Program-made: the position numbers and the translations under genes | Notes under the pieces: model-generated | What the model was told of the DNA's origin: nothing | What the model saw: only the letters and a program-made list of their open reading frames with translations | Database searches by the model: none | Assembly (NCBI GenBank): GCA_021847835.1 | Contig: JAJZPR010000031.1 | Location: 1 to 32,789 of the forward strand | Direction: 5' to 3' | DNA from: Pseudomonadota bacterium | GTDB taxonomy: Bacteria > Pseudomonadota > Gammaproteobacteria > Burkholderiales > Thiobacillaceae | Length of the DNA stretch: 32,789 nt | Shown here: in pieces, positions 8,091 to 15,822 of the stretch | How the letters are laid out: each line of letters opens with the position of its first letter | Numbering within the stretch: position 1 is the stretch's first letter

Positions 8091-8359
8091 ATGAACGAGC
8101 CTGGCAAACCCGCAGATACGAAGGACGAAACGGCCCGCTCGGCCATCGAGGAGAAGTTTCCGCGCATCGCCAAGGCACTGTGCGAACTATGGGGCAAGCC
8201 GGAGTATCCCCTTACCTGCGCAGCCTGGTGTTCGACGAGCGCGGCAACCGCCAAGGCTTCCCGCCCGATGTCAGCAGCGAGCTCTTCATGCTGTACGGTC
8301 TGCTCGACCATCAGGACGATGGCGATGTCTGGACCCAGTCGGACCAGGATATTCATTGA
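8091..8359 (+). pseudogene. Small hypothetical protein gene broken by one frameshift
   Basis: The frame from ATG 8091 gives MNEPGKPADTKDETARSAIE and continues to ALCELWGKPEYP. The sense then continues in the -1 frame as YLRSLVFDERGNRQGFPPDV and on to a TGA at 8357-8359. The switch lies at the C4 run in TATCCCCTTACCTG (about 8206-8219); one added C would restore a single ~90-residue protein. Both halves are compositionally protein-like and join smoothly, so this is one gene with a 1-nt deletion, or a sequencing error in the homopolymer. I do not recognise a function. Position after fliA suggests an old flagellar-neighbourhood gene, but this is weak. Confidence 0.6.
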
Positions 8360-8380
8360 CCCGAAACAAAACGACTTGAC

Positions 8381-8528
8381 ACGCCTCCCCCGCTTGCCGG
8401 GGGGAATGAGGCAAAGCCAACAGCTTGGCTTTTCCCCGCCGGAACGGAACTGGCTTGCAAGCCGGTCATTGGACAGCTGGGGCCAAACGCTCCTCCCCCG
8501 GCAAGCGGGGGAGGCTGGGAGGGGGTAA
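8381..8528. repeat. Pair of GC-rich palindromic (REP-like) hairpins
   Basis: Two hairpins of the same kind lie about 110 bp apart: CTCCCCCG-CTTGC-CGGGGGG near 8385-8404 and CCTCCCCCG-GCAAG-CGGGGGAGG at about 8492-8514. The second has a perfect 9-bp stem. The loops are reverse complements of each other (CTTGC / GCAAG), so the copies are in inverted orientation. Between and around them no gene is visible. They probably belong to a dispersed extragenic palindrome family, and a relative lies after petC at 29889. Confidence 0.6.
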
Positions 8529-8557
8529 TAACAAGGCGAACCGCAGCTCGATGTCTA

Positions 8558-8735
8558 CCCCACCCCAACCCTCCCCGGCGAGCGGGGAGGGAGCGAACGC
8601 TGGGCCCAAACCGACCGATCCCCACCCCAACCCTCCACAAGTGGGGGGAGTGAACGCTGGGCCCAAACCGACCGATCCCCACCCAAACCCTCCACAAGTG
8701 GGGGGAGTGAACGCTGGGCCCAAACCGACCGGATG
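8558..8735. repeat. Tandem repeat with a 57-bp unit (about 3 copies), each with a hairpin
   Basis: Units start with CCCCACCC at 8558, 8620 and 8677. The last two are nearly identical over 57 bp; the first is a 62-bp variant with a different hairpin (GGCGAGC in place of ACAAGTG). Each unit holds a G/C-rich stem, such as CCCTCCAC-AA-GTGGGGGG, and the constant string AACGCTGGGCCCAAACCGAC. A final part-unit fades out by about 8735. The region to 8816 has no gene; the frames across it are low-complexity and repeat with the unit. It lies between the frameshifted gene and the copA 3' end. Confidence 0.85.
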
Positions 8736-8816
8736 CCCCAAAGCCTCCGGCGATCAGGGAAGGGGCTTGATGCCAGGAGTTCATGTTTCCCGTCAACGAT
8801 TCAAGTCCGCAGATTC

Positions 8817-11165
8817 TCAATCAAGCGGCTTGCGCTTTCTCAGCAGCAGGGCGTTGGTCACCACCGACACCGAACTCATCGCCATCGCGGCGCCCGCGAA
8901 TACCGGGCTCAGCAGGCCCAGCGCGGCGAGCGGTATGCCCAGCACGTTGTAGACGAAGGCGAAGAACAGGTTCTGCCGGATCTTCTTCAGGGTGGCGCGC
9001 GACAGCGCGATGGCCTCGGCCAGTCCCGCGAGGTCGTGGCGCGCAAGGGTGATGTCGGCGGTTTCCTTGGCGATGTCGGTGCCCATGCCCATGGCGAAGC
9101 TGGCGTCGGCCTGCGCCAGCGCGGGTGCGTCGTTGATGCCGTCTCCTGCCATGCCGACCTTCTTGCCCATGTCCTGCAGGCGCTTGATGGCCGCGGCCTT
9201 GTCCTGCGGCGTTTGCCTGGCATGGAAATCGGCGATGCCGAGCTTCTCCGCCACCGCGCGCGCGGCGGATTCCTGGTCGCCGGTCAGCATCACCACGTCC
9301 ACGCCCATGTCGCGCAGCCTTTGCAAGGCCTGCGTCGTGTTGCTGCGCAGCGTGTCGGTGAGCCACAGCGTGCCCAGGTATTGGCCATTGCGCGCAACGA
9401 GGATGGGAGTGGCGGCCTCGACGTGCGTGTGCGCAGCCGGATGGATGTTTTCCGATTGCAGGAAATCGCCAGTGCCGGCCAGCGCGGATTCGCCCGCGAC
9501 ATTGCCGCGCACACCTTGGCCAGGCAGGGCAGCGAACTGTTCGACTGGCTCGAACGCGAGACCGCGCTCCTGCGCGGCCTTGACGATGGCCTTGGCGAGC
9601 GGGTGTTCCGAACCCTGTTCGAGGCTGGCGGCGGTGGCGAGCAACTCTTCCTCGCTCGTCCCATGCGCGGGGCTGACGAGGGCCAGGCCGAACTCGCCGG
9701 TGGTCAGGGTCCCGGTCTTGTCCACCGCCAGGGTGTCGAGGCGGCCCGCGGTTTCCAGCGCCTCGGCGTTGCGGAACAGGATGCCGTACTGCGCGCCCCA
9801 GCCGGTGCCGGCCATAATCGCGGCGGGCGTGGCGAGCCCCAGCGCGCAGGGGCAGGCGATCACCAGCACGGTGACGGCGCGGATCAGCGCCTCGCTCCAG
9901 TCGTTGATCCACAGCCCGGTCGCGGTGAAAGTGATCAGCGCGATGACGATGACCACCGGCACGAAAACGCCCGAGACCTGGTCGGCCAGTTTCTGGATTG
10001 GCGCCTTGGACCCCTGTGCCGCTTCGGTGAGGCGGATGATCTCGGCGATGCGGGTATGCTCGCCCACGCCGGTGGCGCGGAGGGTCAGGGTGCCCAGGGT
10101 GTTTTGCGTGGCGGCATAGACCTTGTCGCCCCCGCGCTTCAGCACCGGCAGCGACTCGCCGGAGAGCGCGGCTTCCTCGATCTCGGATTCTCCGCTTTCC
10201 ACCGCGCCGTCCACCGGCACGCGCTCGCCGGGCCGCACGCGTACCCGGTCGCCGGCCTTGATGTCGGCGATGGGCGTTTCCACGAAATCGCCGTTTCTTT
10301 CCACCCACGCTGTTTGCGGCGTCAGCGCGAGCAGCTTTTCGATGGCATCCAGGGTCTTGCGCTTGGCGCGCGCTTCCAAAAGCTTGCCTAATCTGACAAG
10401 CGTGATGACGGCCGCGCCAGCCTCGAAGTAGACCGGCTGTTCGTGCAGGCCCATGAAGGTGACGACGGTGGACAGGGCCCAGGCCATGCTGGTGCCGAGT
10501 GCCACCAGCACGTCCATGTTTGCACCGCCGCCGCGCAGGGCATTGAAGCCGCCGCGGTAGAAGCGCCAGCCGGCGATGAACTGCACCGGCGTGGCCAGCA
10601 GAAACTGCATCCAGCGCGGCACCCATTCATGGCCAGGCGCGAACATGCCGGCCAAAAGCGGCAGGGTGAGGAGGACTGCGCCCCAGAACACCATCCATTC
10701 TCTTTTCGCGGTCTGCGCTTCGCGTGCGCGCGCTTCCTCGCGGTTCTTCTCGTCCCAGACTTCGGCGCCGTAGCCGGTCCTGGTGATGGCGGCGATGAGG
10801 TCGTCGATTTCCACGCCCGGTTGCAGCACGGCGCGCGCGGTTTCCGAAGCGAGGTTGACCGCGATGTCCATGCCCGGCTGTTTGTTAACCGTGTTTTCGA
10901 TGCGGGCGGCGCAGCTTGCGCAGGTCATGCCGGAAATCTTCAGCATCACGTGGCGCGGCGGCACGTCGAAGCCGGTCTTGCGGATGGCGTCGAGGATTTG
11001 CGCAGAGGTGGTTTCGGCCGTGCGGAAACGGATGGTCGCGGTCTCTGATGCGAGGTTCACCGCCGCTTCCACGCCCGGCAGTTTGTTCAGCTGTTTTTCC
11101 AGGCGCGTGGAGCAGGACGCGCAGGTCATGCCGGAGATGGGGAGGGAGAGTTTCTGTTCGCTCAT
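8817..11165 (-). CDS. copA: Copper-exporting P-type ATPase CopA
   Basis: A 782-residue P1B-1 ATPase. Two N-terminal heavy-metal-binding domains each show GMTCASC (cysteines about residues 15/18 and 82/85). These are followed by the actuator motif SGES, the membrane metal site IACPCALGLATPA, the phosphorylation site DKTGTLTTGE, the SEHPLAKA motif, and GDGINDAPALAQAD. The C-terminal helices carry YN...P and MSSVSVVTNALLL, as expected for Cu(I) export to the periplasm. The length is normal and the gene intact. The start at 11165 is 107 bp from mnmC across a microrepeat; no CueR-type operator is obvious. It may be transcribed with mnmC. Confidence 0.96.
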   Translation of the reverse strand: MSEQKLSLPISGMTCASCSTRLEKQLNKLPGVEAAVNLASETATIRFRTAETTSAQILDAIRKTGFDVPPRHVMLKISGMTCASCAARIENTVNKQPGMDIAVNLASETARAVLQPGVEIDDLIAAITRTGYGAEVWDEKNREEARAREAQTAKREWMVFWGAVLLTLPLLAGMFAPGHEWVPRWMQFLLATPVQFIAGWRFYRGGFNALRGGGANMDVLVALGTSMAWALSTVVTFMGLHEQPVYFEAGAAVITLVRLGKLLEARAKRKTLDAIEKLLALTPQTAWVERNGDFVETPIADIKAGDRVRVRPGERVPVDGAVESGESEIEEAALSGESLPVLKRGGDKVYAATQNTLGTLTLRATGVGEHTRIAEIIRLTEAAQGSKAPIQKLADQVSGVFVPVVIVIALITFTATGLWINDWSEALIRAVTVLVIACPCALGLATPAAIMAGTGWGAQYGILFRNAEALETAGRLDTLAVDKTGTLTTGEFGLALVSPAHGTSEEELLATAASLEQGSEHPLAKAIVKAAQERGLAFEPVEQFAALPGQGVRGNVAGESALAGTGDFLQSENIHPAAHTHVEAATPILVARNGQYLGTLWLTDTLRSNTTQALQRLRDMGVDVVMLTGDQESAARAVAEKLGIADFHARQTPQDKAAAIKRLQDMGKKVGMAGDGINDAPALAQADASFAMGMGTDIAKETADITLARHDLAGLAEAIALSRATLKKIRQNLFFAFVYNVLGIPLAALGLLSPVFAGAAMAMSSVSVVTNALLLRKRKPLD

Positions 11166-11190
11166 GCCGAAAGGTGTGTCTGAACTTATA

Positions 11191-11266
11191 CTTCAAGCCA
11201 CGTAGAGCACAGAGGTCACAGAGAAAAAAACAAAAGACCTGGTTTTCTCTGTGTTCTCTGTGGCTG
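11191..11266. repeat. CACAGAGNN microrepeat, copy A (between mnmC and copA)
   Basis: The sequence begins CTTCAAGCCACGTAGAGCAC and contains repeated CACAGAG words, then an A-rich stretch, and returns as TTTTCTCTGTGTTCTCTGTG, so the two halves form a long imperfect hairpin. The same arrangement, in the same orientation, occurs at 13314-13409 on the other side of mnmC. It holds no gene. It could act as a transcript-end hairpin for mnmC, but this is inference. Confidence 0.8.
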
Positions 11267-11272
11267 TTTTTT

Positions 11273-13291
11273 TCAACTTCGTTTTCCTCGTCGAGCTTCG
11301 CGCAGAAGAAAACGCGCCGGATCGATAGCCTGCCACAGATCACGAGGCAATTGCCAGGATTCATTGTCCAGCCTGGCGGCCAGCGCCTTGGCGAGGAAGG
11401 GGCCCCACACCAGCCCGCGCGCGCCCAGGCCGGTCAGCGCGTACAGGCCAGGCTGGCGCCCGACACCGGCAAGCGGCGTTTCGGGACGGATGCCGGCGTT
11501 GGCATCGGCGATCGCGCCGGCGAACGGCAGGCGATCCGGCGTGGCGGCGCGAAAGCTCACGCGCGCAGCAAGCGTGCGGACATCCAGCGCGGGCGGTAGT
11601 TGCAGCAGGCTCGCCAGCCGCGCCTGATTGGCCTGCTGGTCCGATTCGCGCGGCGCGGGGTCGTCGTCGAAGCCGAAGCTCGCGCCGATGTTGCCGATGC
11701 CGTGCACGGTCGGCAGCACATAGCCTTCGCGTGTGACGGGGATGCTCAAGCCCGGCAGGCAGCCATCGGGCAGGGCGGTGATCTGGCCGCGCACGGGGGT
11801 GAGCGGCAGGTTCGCGAAAGCTGCGGCTTCGTGTGCGCCGGCGAGGATCACCGTCGAGGTTTCCGCGAGCAGCGTGCCGTTTTGGCTACGCCGAAACTCG
11901 CCCCAAGGCGCAACCTGCGCGGGCTCGTTTTCCCACACGCGCCAGCCGTCAGCAGTTTGTTCCAGCCGCGTTGCCGTGTGCGCGAAACGCCGGGTGAGCG
12001 ATGCGCCGCATTGCGCCAACAGCGCCGCGCACACGCGCGGGCCGCTTATCCAGCCGCCGCCTGGGAAATGGATGCCGGCCGCGGCGACCGCCACACCGGC
12101 AAGTTCGCTGGCTTCTTCCTGGCTGACCCAGTGCGCGAAGCCAGCGGGATAGCGATGTGCTTCCAGCATGGCCTGCATGTGGGTTGCATTGGTTTCGTCG
12201 CGCGCGAGCTGGAGAACGCCGTCAAAAACATGTGAGGGGGCGAGACGGGGAATTCGCGGAGCATGCTCCGCGCCCGTCGAGCAGTTCTGGCGTGCAAGCC
12301 GGAACGCGCCCTGCAAGGGAGGCGTGAGGCGTGAGGCGTGGGATGAAATCAGCTTTACCGTGTGCAGGAAGGCCTGGCGCGAGAGGCGGCCGTTGAAGCT
12401 GTCGTCCAAGGCAAGCTGCGGGCGCACCACGCCGGCGGGGTTGCCGGATGCGCCCATGGCCGGAGCGGTGTGGCGCTCGATCAGGGTGACCTGCCAGCCG
12501 CGGCCGCACAGGGCATGCGCGAGCGAACTGCCGGCGATGCCGGCGCCGATGATGGCGGCATTTTTGGGTAAGGCGTGAGGAGTAAGGCGTGAGGCGTGGG
12601 TGAATTGCGCTTCCAGCCTTTCCTTCTTGTGGCCGAAGCCCGGTTTGCGTTCAATGCTGAAGCCGGCTTCCTGCAAGGCCTGGCGCACTTTTCCGGCCAC
12701 GCACCAGGTGGCGAGGCGAGCGCCAGGTCTGGAGAGATGCCTGAGCTGCGCAAGCAGCGCGGGCGACCAGATGTCGGGATTCTTCGCCGGGGAAAAACCG
12801 TCGAGATAGATTGCATCGGCCTTGGCATCGAGTTGTTTCAGCGCGGCTTCGGCGTCGTCGAAGATGAGCGTCAGTTGCACGCGCCCCTCGTCGAAGCTCA
12901 GGCGGTGGTAACCGGCGACCAGCAGCGGCCATTGCTCGCGCAACATCGCGGCCAGGGGAGCGAGTTCGGGCCAGGCTGCATGGCAGCGCGCCAGCGTGTC
13001 TTTCGTGAGCGGATGTTTCTCGACGGAAATGAAATGCAGCCGGGCACAGCATCCGGGATGCTCGCGCCAAGCCTGCCAGGTGGCGAGGAAGTTCAGGCCC
13101 AGCCCGAAGCCGGTTTCCAGGATGACGAAGCGTTCCGTGCCCTGCCAGGCATTGGGCAAATCGCTGCCTTGCAGGAAAACGCTGCGCGCCTGCCGCAAAC
13201 CGCCGTCGGCGCTGTGGTAGATGTCGCCGTATGCCGGGCTGGCGGGGACGCCGTTTTCAGCAAATGCGATTTCACCGGGAACAATCGGCAT
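11273..13291 (-). CDS. mnmC: Bifunctional tRNA-modifying enzyme MnmC (mnm5s2U34)
   Basis: A 672-residue protein with the usual two-domain layout. The N-terminal MnmD methyltransferase (about 1-235) has ILETGFGLGLNFLATWQAW, the conserved DGFSPAKNPDIWSP and a closing GHKKERLEA. The C-terminal FAD oxidoreductase starts with AAIIGAGIAGSSLAHALCGR (about 245) and ends with the GLGARGLVWGPFLA block. Together they finish 5-methylaminomethyl-2-thiouridine at the wobble base of certain tRNAs. Two stretches of the form HASRLTP (coded at about 12569-12600 and 12321-12342) come from GGCGTGA microrepeats lying in frame: one at the domain linker, one inside the oxidoreductase. Both domains otherwise look intact. 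Confidence 0.93.
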   Translation of the reverse strand: MPIVPGEIAFAENGVPASPAYGDIYHSADGGLRQARSVFLQGSDLPNAWQGTERFVILETGFGLGLNFLATWQAWREHPGCCARLHFISVEKHPLTKDTLARCHAAWPELAPLAAMLREQWPLLVAGYHRLSFDEGRVQLTLIFDDAEAALKQLDAKADAIYLDGFSPAKNPDIWSPALLAQLRHLSRPGARLATWCVAGKVRQALQEAGFSIERKPGFGHKKERLEAQFTHASRLTPHALPKNAAIIGAGIAGSSLAHALCGRGWQVTLIERHTAPAMGASGNPAGVVRPQLALDDSFNGRLSRQAFLHTVKLISSHASRLTPPLQGAFRLARQNCSTGAEHAPRIPRLAPSHVFDGVLQLARDETNATHMQAMLEAHRYPAGFAHWVSQEEASELAGVAVAAAGIHFPGGGWISGPRVCAALLAQCGASLTRRFAHTATRLEQTADGWRVWENEPAQVAPWGEFRRSQNGTLLAETSTVILAGAHEAAAFANLPLTPVRGQITALPDGCLPGLSIPVTREGYVLPTVHGIGNIGASFGFDDDPAPRESDQQANQARLASLLQLPPALDVRTLAARVSFRAATPDRLPFAGAIADANAGIRPETPLAGVGRQPGLYALTGLGARGLVWGPFLAKALAARLDNESWQLPRDLWQAIDPARFLLREARRGKRS
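12321..12342. repeat. GGCGTGA heptad repeat inside mnmC (FAD domain)
   Basis: Three tandem GGCGTGA/GGCGTGG units at 12321-12341. Read on the coding strand they give the in-frame residues HASRLTP within a longer segment (about 12240-12345) that has no counterpart I recognise in MnmC. The same heptad occurs at 12569-12600. Confidence 0.8.
12569..12600. repeat. GGCGTGA heptad repeat inside mnmC (domain linker)
   Basis: TAAGGCGTGAGGAGTAAGGC and the following GTGAGGCGTGGG contain GGCGTGA words. On the coding strand this encodes HASRLTPHALPK exactly between the methyltransferase and FAD domains, where an insertion is likely to be tolerated. Confidence 0.8.
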
Positions 13292-13313
13292 TGCCTTTAT
13301 CCTGAAAACGGCA

Positions 13314-13409
13314 CTTCAAGCCACAGAGAACACAGAGGCCACAGAGAAAACCAAAGATTTGTATCAAGCGCAAGATTTTCTCTGTGTTCTCTGTGCCCTC
13401 TGCGGCTGT
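13314..13409. repeat. CACAGAGNN microrepeat, copy B (between lysS and mnmC)
   Basis: The sequence contains CCACAGAGAACACAGAGG and then CCACAGAG, a period of 9 nt, followed by a spacer of about 25 nt and the return arm TTTTCTCTGTGTTCTCTGTG. It is the same element as at 11191-11266 but with a longer loop. It fills most of the 155-bp lysS-mnmC gap. No gene is seen in it. Confidence 0.85.
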
Positions 13410-13446
13410 CTGTTTTTTCTGGATTTATCCCGCCTGCGTCAGAGCC

Positions 13447-14961
13447 TTATGTATTGCTGGATTCCGGCCGCATGTGCGGGAACAGGATCACGTCGCGGAT
13501 GGACGGCGAATTGGTCAGCATCATCACCAGGCGGTCGATGCCGATGCCGCAGCCGCCGGTGGGCGGCAGGCCATACTCCAGCGCACGGATGTAGTCGGCG
13601 TCGTAGTACATGGCTTCCTCGTCGCCGGCTTCCTTGGCCTTGACCTGTTCCAGGAAGCGGTTGGCCTGGTCCTCGGGGTCGTTCAGTTCCGAGAAGCCGT
13701 TGGCCATTTCGCGCCCGGTGATGTAGAGCTCGAAACGCTCGGTGATCTCGGGCCGCTTGTCGGAGCGGCGTGCCAGCGGCGAGGTTTCCGCTGGGTAGTC
13801 GATGATGAAGGTGGGCTGGATGAGCTTGTCTTCGGTGGTTTCCTCGAAGAAAGTCAGCTGCAGCCCGCCCAGGCCGTCGCTCTTCTTGTAGGCGACCTTG
13901 CGCTGATGGAACTGTTCGATCAGCCAGTCGCGGCTGTTCAACTGCTCGTCGGTGAATTCGGGGTGGTATTTCTTTACCGCGCCGGTGATGGTGAGGCGAT
14001 CGAAGGGCTTGGACAGATCGATGCTGTGGCCCTGGTATTCGACCACCGCGCTGCCGGTCGCGGCGATGGCGGCGTCGCGGATGATGCTTTCGGTGAAATC
14101 CATGAGGTAGCGGTAGTCGCGGTAGGCCTCGTAGAACTCCATCATGGTGAACTCGGGGTTGTGGCGCGTGGACAGGCCCTCGTTGCGGAAGTTGCGGTTG
14201 ATCTCGAACACCTTCTCGAAACCGCCCACTACCAGCCTTTTCAGATACAGCTCGGGCGCGATGCGCAGGAACAGTTCCATGTCGAGCGCGTTGTGGTGGG
14301 TGATGAAGGGCTTGGCCGCGGCGCCGCCGGGGATGGGGTGCATCATCGGCGTTTCCACTTCCAAAAATCCGTGCTTCACCATGAAGGCGCGAATGGCCTG
14401 GATGATTTTCGAGCGCGCGAGGAAGGTCCTGCGCGTCTCCTCGGTCATGATCATGTCGACGTAGCGCTGGCGGTATTTCTGTTCCTGGTCGGTGAGGCCG
14501 TGGAATTTCTCCGGCAGCGGGCGCAGCGACTTGGACAGCAGGCGGATCGACCTGGCGTGGATGGTGAGCTCGCCCTTGTTGGTCTTGAACAGGGTGCCGG
14601 CCACGCCGAGGATGTCGCCCAGATCCCAGTGCTTGAAGGCCTCGTGCGCGGCCTCGCCGGTGACATCGTTCGAGATGTAGACCTGGATGCGCCCGCTCAT
14701 GTCCTGCATGGTGGCGAAGCTGGCCTTGCCCATCACGCGCTTCAGCATCATGCGCCCGCCCAGCTGCACTTCGATGTTCCGGGTTTCGAGTTCGGCCTTG
14801 TCGTGATGCCCGTACTGCGCCTGCAAGTCGCCGGCGTAGTGCACGCGCTCGAAATCGTTGGGGAAGGCGGTGCCGTTCTCGCGCAGCCTGGCCAGCTTCT
14901 CGCGGCGCTCGCTGATGATCTGGTTGTCGTCCTGGGAAATGATCACTTCATTGTTCATCAT
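13447..14961 (-). CDS. lysS: Lysyl-tRNA synthetase (class II)
   Basis: A 504-residue class II enzyme of normal length that charges tRNA-Lys with lysine. The N-terminal third is the OB-fold anticodon-binding domain (for example [19 protein letters not shown]). The catalytic core shows motif 2 ([20 protein letters not shown]) and motif 3 ([20 protein letters not shown]), ending in [11 protein letters not shown]. The start at 14961 (MMNNEV) overlaps the stop of the upstream toxin gene by 4 nt, and no strong ribosome-binding site precedes it, so translation may depend partly on coupling. In related bacteria lysS commonly follows prfB; here a toxin-antitoxin pair lies between them. Confidence 0.97.
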   Translation of the reverse strand: MMNNEVIISQDDNQIISERREKLARLRENGTAFPNDFERVHYAGDLQAQYGHHDKAELETRNIEVQLGGRMMLKRVMGKASFATMQDMSGRIQVYISNDVTGEAAHEAFKHWDLGDILGVAGTLFKTNKGELTIHARSIRLLSKSLRPLPEKFHGLTDQEQKYRQRYVDMIMTEETRRTFLARSKIIQAIRAFMVKHGFLEVETPMMHPIPGGAAAKPFITHHNALDMELFLRIAPELYLKRLVVGGFEKVFEINRNFRNEGLSTRHNPEFTMMEFYEAYRDYRYLMDFTESIIRDAAIAATGSAVVEYQGHSIDLSKPFDRLTITGAVKKYHPEFTDEQLNSRDWLIEQFHQRKVAYKKSDGLGGLQLTFFEETTEDKLIQPTFIIDYPAETSPLARRSDKRPEITERFELYITGREMANGFSELNDPEDQANRFLEQVKAKEAGDEEAMYYDADYIRALEYGLPPTGGCGIGIDRLVMMLTNSPSIRDVILFPHMRPESSNT

Positions 14962-15404
14962 GTGGGTTCGGAAGAGAAAAATTTATCGATGTGCATGCCC
15001 AGGCTGTGCGCCGCCTCGGCTTGTATCCTGTCGGCGGTCGCGAGGCGGGCATGGCCGGTATTCGAGGCAATGGCCAGATGCAGTGCGTCCAGGGTGCGCA
15101 GGGGGATGTCCTTCAGCCTTTCGATCAGGTCATGGGCCAGGGTGAAGTGCATATCCTGCAGCGAAACGACGTGCAGAAAGCCGAGTCGCATGTCTTCGTC
15201 GAAGGTGCGCAAGGCATCGGCCTCGTTTTTTCGGGACAGGCTGCCTGCCCGCCGACGGCGCGCCAGCAGGCAGCGAAATTCGACGATGGAGAGCCTGCTG
15301 ATGACCGGTTTGCCGCTGCTGCGGATGAACTGGTCGAATTCGTCCGAGAAGGATTCCCGGATATACCATTTCGCCAGGGCGGAGGTATCGACATAGACGC
15401 TCAT
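14958..15404 (-). CDS. vapC: VapC-type PIN-domain toxin
   Basis: A 148-residue protein starting [17 protein letters not shown], the first conserved acidic strand of PIN-domain ribonucleases. A second acid follows in [10 protein letters not shown] and a third in the LDALHLAIA segment ([19 protein letters not shown]); the ATADRI strand completes the fold. The family cleaves RNA (often tRNA or rRNA) and is neutralised by its cognate antitoxin. It starts by ATGA overlap with the antitoxin gene and ends by ATGA overlap with lysS. No catalytic residue appears missing, so it should be active if free. Confidence 0.88.
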   Translation of the reverse strand: MSVYVDTSALAKWYIRESFSDEFDQFIRSSGKPVISRLSIVEFRCLLARRRRAGSLSRKNEADALRTFDEDMRLGFLHVVSLQDMHFTLAHDLIERLKDIPLRTLDALHLAIASNTGHARLATADRIQAEAAHSLGMHIDKFFSSEPT

Positions 15405-15628
15405 CGCGCGTCGCGGTCCTCCCGGATCATCGCTTCGCTCGGTATTTCCTGGAAAGGCATGGTGGCGCGCAACGCTGCATGGCTCGGGATTTCCTTGCGC
15501 GGCTCGATCGGCAGCACCCTCGCGAAGGGTTTGCCGTGATGGGTGAGCACGACCTCGCCTTCCTCGTTCAAGGCCTTTTGCAGGGCTTGGTAGCCTTGGC
15601 GCATTTCGCGCACGGACAGTTCTTTCAT
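15401..15628 (-). CDS. Phd/YefM-type antitoxin of the VapC-type toxin
   Basis: A 75-residue protein, MKELSVREMRQGYQALQKAL, followed by EGEVVLTHHGKPFARVLP. This is the Phd/YefM N-terminal DNA-binding fold, with the usual 'hGkp.A.v.P' strand. The C-terminal tail (about 55-75) is acidic and probably wraps the toxin. GGAGA precedes the ATG by about 7 nt; an upstream in-frame start at 15658 is rejected because it lies inside the operator. A perfect palindrome lies just upstream, as expected for autoregulation. The stop overlaps the toxin start (ATGA). Confidence 0.85.
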   Translation of the reverse strand: MKELSVREMRQGYQALQKALNEEGEVVLTHHGKPFARVLPIEPRKEIPSHAALRATMPFQEIPSEAMIREDRDAR

Positions 15629-15647
15629 GGCCGGTCTCCGGTAGACA

Positions 15648-15682
15648 AAATGTGTCACAAGTATATTCTATGTGACACATTT
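15648..15682 (-). promoter_or_regulatory. Operator/promoter of the toxin-antitoxin pair
   Basis: Perfect 12-nt inverted repeat AAATGTGTCACA (15648-15659) and TGTGACACATTT (15671-15682) around an 11-nt spacer. Read on the minus strand the spacer contains TATACT, a good -10 box (15660-15665), about 32 bp before the antitoxin ATG. A repressor bound to both arms would cover the promoter. The likely ligand is the antitoxin or the toxin-antitoxin complex, by family analogy. Confidence 0.8.
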
Positions 15683-15822
15683 CCGCTATGTGCGAGCTAT
15701 GGGAAACCTTCCTGCTCGCCCTTTTCCCCATGGGTGCGCATCCCATTGGCGAGCCTCGCCGACAGGCGACAGTTGGTAGAGGCGGCGCTCGCCAAGGCTC
15801 AGGCCGTCCCGGGCGCCTTCCA

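Noticed and set aside
8558..8735. Tandem repeat considered as a CRISPR array
   Set aside because: The whole 57-bp unit repeats, including what would be the spacers, and no cas genes are present.
15748..15797. TTGGCGAGC / GCTCGCCAA inverted repeat between prfB and the antitoxin gene
   Set aside because: A 9-bp stem with a ~30-nt loop and no T-run; too weak to call a terminator or regulatory element.
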